Assembly: GCA_030451965.1 (NCBI GenBank)
Contig: JAKDNE010000018.1
Coordinates: 1 to 18,374 of the forward strand
Reading direction: 5' to 3'
Source: Brachybacterium sp.
Lineage (GTDB): Bacteria; Actinomycetota; Actinomycetes; Actinomycetales; Dermabacteraceae
Length of the DNA stretch: 18,374 nucleotides
Shown: piece by piece, positions 12,404 through 18,374 of the stretch
Layout: every line of letters begins with the position of its first letter
How positions within the stretch are numbered: position 1 is the stretch's first letter
Notes under the pieces: model-generated
Seen by the model: the letters and a program-made list of their open reading frames with translations, nothing else
The model's database searches: none
What the model was told of the DNA's origin: nothing
Position numbers and translations under genes: made by a program

Positions 12404-15256
12404 TCACTCCTTGTTCTGGTCGGCGTCGCCGGTCGACGACTGGTCGGACTCGTCAGAGCCTAGAACATCGCCCTCGTCGCTCACACCCTCAGGTGCGACG
12501 TCTGCGGAGTTCTCCACACCATCCCCGTTCCCGTCGGCGGGGGTCGGTGCGCCGTCAGCGGGTTCGGTCTCGGCGATCTCCGGCGTCTCCACCTCGTCCT
12601 CGTCGACCTCGGACTCCTGGCCGGTGGTGACCAGCAGGATGCGGTCGCGCTTGTCGGGCTTGGCGAAGACCACGCCCATGGTGGTGCGGCCCTTGGCCGG
12701 CACCTCGGCGACCTTGGAGCGGACCACGCGGCCGCGCTCCATCACCACCAGCAGCTCGTCGGACTCCTCGACCACGGCGGCGCCCACCAGGTGGCCACGG
12801 TCATCCGGCAGCTTCGCGACCCTGATGCCGAGGCCGCCACGGCCCTGCAGACGGTACTCGTCGACGCTGGTGCGCTTGGCGAAGCCGCCGTCGGTCACGG
12901 TGACCACGAAGCTGTCCGGACGCACCACGTCCATGGCCAGCAGTCGGTCGTCGTGACGGAACTTCATGCCGGTCACGCCGCTGGTCGCACGACCGGTCGG
13001 GCGCAGCGTGCCGTCGTCGGCGGGCATCCGCACGGACTGGCCGTTGCGGGAGACCAGCAGGATCTGGTCATCGGCATCGATGGCGCGGGCGGCGATCACC
13101 CGGTCCGGATGCGACCCGTCGGGGCCGTCGATGTCACGCAGGTTGATGGCGATGATGCCGCCGGTGCGGCTGGAGTCGAAGGCCGGCATGGCGGTCTTCT
13201 TCACCAGTCCGGACTCGGTGGCCAGCACCAGGTACTGGGCATCCTCGTAGCTGTCGATCGCCAGCACCGAGGCGATGCGCTCGTCCGGCTGGAAGGCCAT
13301 CAGGTTGGCCACGTGCTGGCCCTTCGCATCCCGCGGCGCCTCGGGCAGCTCATAGCCCTTGGCGCGGTAGACCCGTCCCTGACTGGTGAAGAACAGCAGC
13401 CAGCGATGCGTGGTGGTGGTGAAGAAGTGCTCGACCACGTCGTCCTCGCGGAGCGAGGCGCCGCGCACGCCCTTGCCACCGCGCTTCTGGGCGCGGTACT
13501 GATCCTCCCGGGTGCGCTTGACGTAGCCGCCCCGGGTGATGGTGACGACCATGTCCTCCTCGGGGATGAGGTCCTCCATCGCCATGTCTCCGGCGAAGGG
13601 GAGGATCTCGGTGCGGCGGTCGTCGCCGTACTTGTCGACGATCTCCTGCAGCTCCTCGGAGACGATGTCCCGCTGCCGCTGCGGGTCGGCGAGGATCGCG
13701 GTGTATTCCTCGATCAGGGCCTGCAGGCGGTCGTGCTCCTCGATGATCTTCTGGCGCTCCAGGGCGGCCAGGCGGCGCAGCTGCATCGCGAGGATCGCGT
13801 TGGCCTGGATCTCGTCGATCTCCAGCAGGTCGATCAGCCCGGTCCGGGCCTGGTCGACGTCCGGGGAGCGGCGGATCAGCGCGATGACCTCGTCCAGCGC
13901 ATCGAGCGCCTTGAGGTAGCCGCGGAAGATGTGGATCTGCTCCTCGGCCTTGCGCAGGCGGAACTTCGTGCGGCGCACGATGACGTCGATCTGGTGCTTG
14001 GTCCACTCGCGCACGAAGGAGTCGATCGACAGGGTGCGCGGCATCCCACCGGCGAGCGCCAGCATGTTGGCGGAGAAGTTCTCCTGCAGCTGGGTGTGCT
14101 TGAAGAGGTTGTTCAGCACCACCTTCGCCACGGCGTCGCGCTTGAGGGTGATGACCAGGCGCTGACCGGTGCGGCCGGAGGTCTCGTCGGTGATGTCGGC
14201 GATGCCCTGGATCTTGCCCAGCTTCACCATCTCGGCGATCTTGCGCGCGAGGGTGTCGGGGTTGACCTGGTAGGGGAGCTCGGTGACGACCAGCGACATC
14301 CGGCCGTTGATCTCCTCGGTGGAGACCACGGCCCGCTGCGTGATCGAGCCACGGCCGGTGCGGTAGGCGTCCGCGATCCCCGAGGTGCCCACGATCGTCG
14401 CACCGGAGGGGAAGTCGGGGCCCTTGATGAACCGCAGGCAGGCGTCGAGCAGCTCGGGCTTGCTCGCCTCGTGGTTGGTCAGCAGCCACTGGACCGCCTC
14501 GGCCACCTCGCGCAGGTTGTGCGGCGGGATGTTCGTGGCCATGCCGACGGCGATACCGGCTGAGCCGTTGACCAGCAGGTTCGGGAAGCGGGCGGGCAGC
14601 ACGGTGGGTTCGTCGACCGTGTTGTCGTAGTTGCCCTGCATGTCCACGGTGTCCTGCTCGATGTCCCGCACCAGCTCCATGGCCAGCGGCGCCATCTTGC
14701 ACTCGGTGTATCGCGAGGCCGCGGCACCGTCATCGCCGGCGGAGCCGAAGTTTCCCTGGCCCAGGATCAGCGGGTAGCGCAGCGACCACGGCTGCACCAG
14801 ACGCACCATGGCGTCATAGATCGCGGAGTCGCCGTGGGGGTGGTAGTTGCCCATCACCTCGCCGACGACCTTCGCGGACTTCGAGAAGGAGCGGTCGGGG
14901 CGGTAGCCGCCGTCGAACATCGCGTAGACGATGCGGCGGTGGACGGGCTTGAGGCCGTCGCGCACATCCGGCAGGGCGCGCGAGACGATGACGCTCATCG
15001 CGTAGTCGAGGTAGGAGCGCTGCATCTCCTGGTTCAGGTCGACCTGCGTGATGCGGTCGATCTCGTCCTCGTCCAGCGGATCCACCAGGGTCACGGTGCG
15101 CGAGGCCGCCTCGTCGGCGGAGATCTCGTGGGCGCCCTCGGGCGTCTCCTGGCCGCCGACGCCGACGTTCTGCGCGGGCGTCGGAGGCTGCTCGGAGCTG
15201 GAGCTCTCCTCGGGGGTCGAGTCGGGATTCGTGGGGTCCTGCGGGATGTCACTCAT
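12404..15256 (-). CDS. gyrA: DNA gyrase subunit A
   Basis: 950 aa from ATG 15256. GyrA cuts and rejoins DNA for gyrase, which introduces negative supercoils together with GyrB. After an acidic, disordered N-terminal extension (about 1-60) comes the winged-helix/tower domain. The catalytic tyrosine is Tyr183 in ASRYTECKMAP. The quinolone-determining loop HPHGDSAIYD has Ser144 and Asp148, equivalent to E. coli Ser83 and Asp87, so it is wild type and predicts quinolone sensitivity at this locus. The C-terminal pinwheel carries a GyrA box of the form QKRGGKG near residue 590. The last 70 or so residues are a strongly acidic tail rich in Asp, Glu and Ser. It lies 86 bp downstream of gyrB and three bases upstream of the DUF3566 gene. 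The Shine-Dalgarno is poor. Confidence 0.97.
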   Translation of the reverse strand: MSDIPQDPTNPDSTPEESSSSEQPPTPAQNVGVGGQETPEGAHEISADEAASRTVTLVDPLDEDEIDRITQVDLNQEMQRSYLDYAMSVIVSRALPDVRDGLKPVHRRIVYAMFDGGYRPDRSFSKSAKVVGEVMGNYHPHGDSAIYDAMVRLVQPWSLRYPLILGQGNFGSAGDDGAAASRYTECKMAPLAMELVRDIEQDTVDMQGNYDNTVDEPTVLPARFPNLLVNGSAGIAVGMATNIPPHNLREVAEAVQWLLTNHEASKPELLDACLRFIKGPDFPSGATIVGTSGIADAYRTGRGSITQRAVVSTEEINGRMSLVVTELPYQVNPDTLARKIAEMVKLGKIQGIADITDETSGRTGQRLVITLKRDAVAKVVLNNLFKHTQLQENFSANMLALAGGMPRTLSIDSFVREWTKHQIDVIVRRTKFRLRKAEEQIHIFRGYLKALDALDEVIALIRRSPDVDQARTGLIDLLEIDEIQANAILAMQLRRLAALERQKIIEEHDRLQALIEEYTAILADPQRQRDIVSEELQEIVDKYGDDRRTEILPFAGDMAMEDLIPEEDMVVTITRGGYVKRTREDQYRAQKRGGKGVRGASLREDDVVEHFFTTTTHRWLLFFTSQGRVYRAKGYELPEAPRDAKGQHVANLMAFQPDERIASVLAIDSYEDAQYLVLATESGLVKKTAMPAFDSSRTGGIIAINLRDIDGPDGSHPDRVIAARAIDADDQILLVSRNGQSVRMPADDGTLRPTGRATSGVTGMKFRHDDRLLAMDVVRPDSFVVTVTDGGFAKRTSVDEYRLQGRGGLGIRVAKLPDDRGHLVGAAVVEESDELLVVMERGRVVRSKVAEVPAKGRTTMGVVFAKPDKRDRILLVTTGQESEVDEDEVETPEIAETEPADGAPTPADGNGDGVENSADVAPEGVSDEGDVLGSDESDQSSTGDADQNKE

Positions 15257-15342
15257 GGGGCAAGAGGCCTTTCAGCTGGGGCCGAGGATTCGTGGGTCCC
15301 CGCGGCTGCTCGGGCGGGCCGGCACTGCCGCGGGGGCCGTCG
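15257..15342 (-). promoter_or_regulatory. gyrB-gyrA intergenic segment with a hairpin
   Basis: This 86-bp gap contains CCCCGCGG (15298-15305) and CCGCGGGG (15328-15335), an 8-bp perfect inverted repeat around a 22-nt loop. It could be an attenuator, an RNA-stabilising structure or a processing site that sets the gyrA:gyrB ratio. No clear separate gyrA promoter was seen. Confidence 0.35.
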
Positions 15343-17484
15343 TCAGATGTCGAGGAAGCGGACGTCCTTGGCGTTCTCCTGGATGAAGCGACGGCGGGAC
15401 TCGACGTCGTCACCCATCAGGACGGAGAAGATGGTGTCGGCGTCGGCGGCCTCGTCGACCGTGACCTGCTTCAGGGTGCGGGTGGCCGGATCCATGGTGG
15501 TGGACTGCAGTTCCTTCCAGTCCATCTCGCCCAGACCCTTGTAGCGCTGGATGCCGTTGTCCCGAGGGATGCGACGACCGGCGGCGCGGCCGGCCTCGAG
15601 GCGCTCGTCGCGCTCCTCGTCGCTGAACACGTACTCGTGCGGGGCGTTGGTCCACTTCAGGCGGAACAGCGGCGGCATCGCGATGAACACGTGGCCCAAC
15701 TCGATCAGCGGGCGCATGTAGCGGAACAGGAGCGTCAGCAGCAGGGTGCAGATGTGCTGGCCGTCGACGTCGGCATCGGCCATCAGGATGATCTTGTGAT
15801 AGCGCAGCTTGGTGGCGTCGAAGTCCTCACCGATACCGGTGCCGAAGGCGGTGATCAACGAGCGGACCTCCTGGTTGTCCAGGGCCCGATCCAGTCGTGC
15901 CTTCTCGACGTTGAGGATCTTGCCGCGGATGGGCAGGATCGCCTGCGTGCGCGGGTCCCTGCCCATCACCGCCGAGCCGCCGGCGGAGTCGCCCTCGACG
16001 ATGAAGACCTCGCACTCGGCGGGATTGCGGGAGGCGCAGTCGCGCAGCTTGCCGGGCATCCCGCCGGTCTCCAGCGGCGACTTGCGGCGGGTGGCGTCGC
16101 GGGCCTTGCGGGCGGCCTCGCGGGCGGCCGCGGCGGCCTGACCCTTCAGGACGATCGCCTTCGCCTCGGCGGGGTGGGACTCGAACCAGTCCTGCAGCTG
16201 GTCGGTCATCACCTTGACCATGAACGTGCGGGCGACGGTGTTGCCGAGCTTGGTCTTGGTCTGTCCCTCGAACTGGGGCTCGCCCAGCTTCACGGAGATC
16301 ACCGCGGTCAGACCTTCACGGATGTCCTCGCCGGTGAGGTTGGCGTCCTTCTCCTTGAGCAGGCCCTGGGCCCGCCCGTACCGGTTCACGATCGAGGTCA
16401 GCGAGGAGCGGAAGCCCTCCTCGTGGGTGCCGCCCTCGTGGGTGTTGATGGTGTTGGCGTAGGTGTGCACCGACTCCGAGTAGGCACCGGTCCACTGCAT
16501 CGCGACCTCGACGGAGATCTCCACCTCGGTGTCCTCGGACTCGAAGGAGATGATCTCGGGGTGGATGACCTCGGCCCGCTTGGCGGTGTTGATGAACTCG
16601 ACGAAGTCCTGCAGGCCGCGCTCGTAGAGGTAGGAGATCGCGCGGGGGCCGGAGTCCTTCGTCGTGTCCTCGGCCGCGAGCTCTACGTCGACGAGATCAT
16701 CGTCCTCATCGTCCTCGTCGCTCTCGGGAGCGCGCTCATCGGTCAGCGTCAGGCGCAGGCCCTTGTTCAGGAACGCCATCTGCTGGAACCGCTTGCGCAG
16801 GGTCTCGAAGTCGTAGATCGTCTCGTCGAAGATCTCCTCATCGGCCCAGAAGGTGATGGTGGTGCCGGTCTCGTCGGTCGCCTCGCCCTTCTCGAGCTCC
16901 GTGATCGGCACGCCGCGGGAGTAGGCCTGGCGCCAGATGTGCCCGTCGCGACGGATCTCCACCTCCATGCGGATGGACAGGGCGTTGACCACCGAGGAGC
17001 CCACCCCGTGCAGACCACCGGAGACCGCGTAGCCGCCGCCGCCGAACTTGCCGCCGGCGTGCAGCACGGTGAGCACCAGCTCCACGGCCGGCTTGCCCTC
17101 GGTCGGGTGCATCGCGACCGGGATGCCGCGGGCATGGTCGATGCAGCGCACGCCGCCGTCGGCCAGCAGCGTGACCTCGATCGAATTCCCGTGGCCGGCC
17201 ATCGCCTCGTCGACCGAGTTGTCCACGATCTCCTGGACCATGTGGTGCAGGCCGCGCTCACCGGTGGAGCCGATGTACATCCCGGGACGCTTGCGGACCG
17301 CCTCGAGGCCCTCGAGGACGGTGATGTCCGAGGCGTCGTAGTGCTCCGGGGCGTGTGCCGCGCGCTCACCGGCCGTGGTGGGCGTGATCGAAGCCGCCAC
17401 CGCTGCGTCAGCCGCTCCGGGGGACGGTTCGGGGGTGCCGGTCGGCACGTCCTGATCGGGCATGGGGCGGTCGCTGTCGCTCAC
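15343..17484 (-). CDS. gyrB: DNA gyrase subunit B
   Basis: 713 aa from GTG 17484, chosen because GAGGAG lies nine bases upstream; an ATG at 17463 is an alternative. GyrB supplies ATP-driven strand passage. A disordered N-terminal extension of about 45 residues precedes the GHKL ATPase domain, with Glu85 and Asn89 in VQEIVDNSVDEAMAG, equivalent to E. coli Glu42 and Asn46, and GGKFGGGGYAVSGGLHGVGSS. The transducer domain holds an acidic insert (ESDEDDEDDDLVDVELA). The TOPRIM domain has EVFIVEGDSAGGSA and LMADADVDGQHICTLLL. The C-terminus (RYKGLGEMDWKELQSTTMDP, ending KDVRFLDI) is standard and lacks the insertion of enterobacterial GyrB. It is the first gene of the gyrB-gyrA-DUF3566 operon. Upstream lies a leader of about 200 nt and then ribH, not the more usual recF neighbourhood. 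Confidence 0.96.
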   Translation of the reverse strand: MSDSDRPMPDQDVPTGTPEPSPGAADAAVAASITPTTAGERAAHAPEHYDASDITVLEGLEAVRKRPGMYIGSTGERGLHHMVQEIVDNSVDEAMAGHGNSIEVTLLADGGVRCIDHARGIPVAMHPTEGKPAVELVLTVLHAGGKFGGGGYAVSGGLHGVGSSVVNALSIRMEVEIRRDGHIWRQAYSRGVPITELEKGEATDETGTTITFWADEEIFDETIYDFETLRKRFQQMAFLNKGLRLTLTDERAPESDEDDEDDDLVDVELAAEDTTKDSGPRAISYLYERGLQDFVEFINTAKRAEVIHPEIISFESEDTEVEISVEVAMQWTGAYSESVHTYANTINTHEGGTHEEGFRSSLTSIVNRYGRAQGLLKEKDANLTGEDIREGLTAVISVKLGEPQFEGQTKTKLGNTVARTFMVKVMTDQLQDWFESHPAEAKAIVLKGQAAAAAREAARKARDATRRKSPLETGGMPGKLRDCASRNPAECEVFIVEGDSAGGSAVMGRDPRTQAILPIRGKILNVEKARLDRALDNQEVRSLITAFGTGIGEDFDATKLRYHKIILMADADVDGQHICTLLLTLLFRYMRPLIELGHVFIAMPPLFRLKWTNAPHEYVFSDEERDERLEAGRAAGRRIPRDNGIQRYKGLGEMDWKELQSTTMDPATRTLKQVTVDEAADADTIFSVLMGDDVESRRRFIQENAKDVRFLDI

Positions 17485-17597
17485 CTGATGTGGCTCCTCG
17501 CAGTCCAGGGTCCCCCGCTCGGAATGCGGCGGGGCGGTTCGGCAGGACCTCCCGGACAGGAGCACCGACTCACAGGTGAGGGACCCACTCAATGCCG

Positions 17598-17615
17598 CGC
17601 GCGCGTACGCGCGCG
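17598..17615. repeat. perfect alternating CG palindrome in the gyrB leader
   Basis: CGCGCGCG-TA-CGCGCGCG is an 18-bp perfect palindrome; with two more CG bases on the left it makes a 20-bp alternating purine/pyrimidine tract (17596-17615). Such tracts are among the easiest sequences to flip to Z-DNA under negative supercoiling. It lies about 110 bp upstream of the gyrB start and within the predicted transcribed leader. Confidence 0.85.
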
Positions 17616-17666
17616 AGCGGCGACTGACCGGCCCCGGCGAGTGTGCCGACGGCTGAAGTCCGCGGG

Positions 17667-17684
17667 GACGTCGGAAGACGTCGG
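17667..17684. repeat. GACGTCGG direct repeat, 10-bp period
   Basis: GACGTCGG occurs at 17667-17674 and 17677-17684, separated by AA. The copies are one helical turn apart and each includes the palindrome GACGTC. They lie just downstream of the proposed gyrB -10 box, near the transcription start, so they are an operator candidate. Confidence 0.5.
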
Positions 17685-17830
17685 CCGAACCTCCCTGATT
17701 CTAGCGGAGAACGCTCGCCGAACCTATTCTGCCCGTCACAGTTGTGGACGACGCGACGTGCATCCCCCTTCAGGAGGCCCGGAGAAGCCTCGAATCCGGC
17801 TCCGGAGGCCGTGGGACGAGGTCCCGTACC

Positions 17831-17851
17831 CCGCCCGGGATGATCGGGCGG
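17831..17851. terminator. hairpin downstream of ribH
   Basis: CCGCCCG (17831-17837) and CGGGCGG (17845-17851) form a perfect 7-bp stem with a 7-nt loop, about 55 bases past the ribH stop on the minus strand. GGGAC-GAG-GTCCC (17813-17825) follows. Neither has a U-tract, but together they could end the rib transcript before the gyrB promoter. Confidence 0.4.
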
Positions 17852-17906
17852 CACAGGGGCCTTATCCGGTCGCGCTCGCGCGCTGTCGACCCCGGTGCCG
17901 TTCCGC

Positions 17907-18374
17907 TCAGTCCCGGGATGCCCCGTCCCCGCGTCCCGCGGCGAGGCCCGCCAGGACGTGCGCCGTGGTCAGCGCCGCGGCCGCGGCCTCGAAGCCCTTG
18001 TCCTCGACGGAGCCGGGCAGTCCCGCACGATCCAGCGCCTGCTTCTCGTCATCGCAGGTCAGGAGACCGAATCCGACCGGCACACCGTGGTCGAGGGCGA
18101 CCCGGGTCAGGCCGTCGGTCGCCGCCTCGCACACGTACTCGAAATGCGGGGTGCCACCACGGATCACGACGCCGAGCGCCACCACGGCGTCGTGGTCGCG
18201 GGCCAGGGCGTCGGCGAGGACCGGCAGCTCGAAGGAGCCGGGGGCGCGCACCACCGTCGGCTCACTGATACCGGCCTCGGCGCTCGCCCGCAGCGCGCCG
18301 GCGAGCAGCCCGTCCATGACCTGCTCGTGCCAGGTCGCGGCGACGATCGCGAGCCGGGTGCCGCTGCTGTGGGG
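17907..18374 (-). CDS. ribH: 6,7-dimethyl-8-ribityllumazine synthase (partial)
   Basis: 155 aa are visible; the 5' end lies beyond the right edge, and the frame is open from 18374 to TGA at 17907. RibH joins the ribitylamino-uracil and dihydroxybutanone-phosphate precursors to make lumazine, the penultimate step of riboflavin synthesis. Visible signatures are RLAIVAATWHEQVMDGLL, VVRAPGSFELPVLADALA (substrate-binding region), ALGVVIRGGTPHFEYVC with the catalytic-region histidine, and GVPVGFGLLTCDDEKQALDRAG. Only a few N-terminal residues should be missing, since the family is about 155-165 aa. Other riboflavin genes probably lie upstream, beyond the window. It reads toward gyrB with about 420 bp between. 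Confidence 0.93.
   Translation of the reverse strand, partial: PHSSGTRLAIVAATWHEQVMDGLLAGALRASAEAGISEPTVVRAPGSFELPVLADALARDHDAVVALGVVIRGGTPHFEYVCEAATDGLTRVALDHGVPVGFGLLTCDDEKQALDRAGLPGSVEDKGFEAAAAALTTAHVLAGLAAGRGDGASRD

Larger units (their letters stand above)
17485..17906 (-). promoter_or_regulatory. gyrB 5' region: promoter, phased repeat and CG palindrome
   Basis: This 422-bp stretch holds no convincing gene. A candidate promoter on the minus strand is TAGGTT (17726-17721), 17 bp, TAGAAT (17703-17698). This gives a gyrB leader of about 205 nt containing a repeated GACGTCGG and a CG palindrome. A DnaA-box-like nonamer, TCGTCCACA on the minus strand, lies near 17745-17753. Further upstream are two hairpins, GGGAC-GAG-GTCCC (17813-17825) and CCGCCCG-N7-CGGGCGG (17831-17851). 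These are suitably placed to end ribH transcription, since ribH stops at 17907. Confidence 0.45.

Noticed and set aside
12791..14563. 590-codon plus-strand frame inside gyrA
   Set aside because: It is the antisense shadow of the gyrase A catalytic and C-terminal domains.
17570..17854. 94-codon minus-strand frame in the gyrB upstream region
   Set aside because: It overlaps the predicted promoter, the repeats and the CG palindrome, has no convincing Shine-Dalgarno and a low-complexity product; more likely non-coding leader.
17852..18374. FMN riboswitch near ribH
   Set aside because: Only the 3' part of ribH is in the window; an FMN element would be upstream of the operon, and no such conserved core was seen here.
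1..18374. CRISPR arrays, insertion sequences, prophage or integration sites
   Set aside because: No regularly spaced repeats, transposase or integrase motifs or flanking duplications were found; a possible att site at the tRNA 3' ends has no integrase nearby.

Overview
The window is a stretch of a high-GC actinobacterial chromosome. Coding third positions are almost all G or C, GTG starts are common, and the landmark genes are actinobacterial: gyrB-gyrA-DUF3566, a DLW-39 small protein between tRNA-Ile and tRNA-Ala, a RamB/PrpR-like regulator and a SigK/RskA pair. The protein sequences look like Micrococcales, possibly Dermabacteraceae/Brachybacterium; that placement is recollection, not a search result. 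No transposase, phage gene, CRISPR array or rRNA was seen.

Layout. (1) 1-1656 (+): the 3' end of an unidentified gene, then a RamB/PrpR-like XRE regulator with an operator-like repeat cluster in front of it. (2) 1728-2938: a LysE/RhtB-type exporter (-) divergent from an Lrp/AsnC regulator (+), sharing a short control region with two palindromes. (3) 2955-4509 (-): a two-gene surface module, a CHRD-domain exported protein and a class F sortase spaced for translational coupling. (4) 4738-4986 (+): a small unidentified ORF. (5) 5025-5390 (-): tRNA-Ile(GAU), DLW-39 gene, tRNA-Ala(UGC), closed by a perfect 36-bp palindrome. (6) 5784-8868 (+): an operon with 4-nt overlaps, SigK-like ECF sigma factor, RskA-like anti-sigma factor and a membrane-anchored sulfite-oxidase-family molybdoenzyme. 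(7) 8906-11165 (-): DNA photolyase and an unrecognised protein. (8) 11255-11728 (+): YbaK/EbsC-like aminoacyl-tRNA deacylase with a strong terminator. (9) 11819-17484 (-): gyrB, gyrA and the DUF3566 membrane protein. (10) 17907-18374 (-): the 3' part of ribH (lumazine synthase).

How they fit together. The gyrB-gyrA-DUF3566 block and the tRNA-Ile/DLW-39/tRNA-Ala cluster are usually close neighbours in actinobacteria. Here about 6.4 kb of envelope-stress and DNA-repair genes (regions 6-8) lies between them. The sigma/anti-sigma/molybdoenzyme operon reads as an extracytoplasmic signalling unit whose output enzyme faces the cell exterior. Regulatory signals stand out: three genes (Lrp, the unknown 268-aa protein, YbaK) carry a TANNNT -10 box exactly six bases before the start codon, predicting leaderless mRNAs. 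The gyrB leader carries an alternating CG palindrome and a helically phased direct repeat. No radically new defence or mobile system was found. The best leads are the gyrB leader, the CHRD/sortase pair with no recognisable sorting motif, the mRNA nested between tRNAs, and the SigK-RskA-molybdoenzyme operon with its 5' leader.
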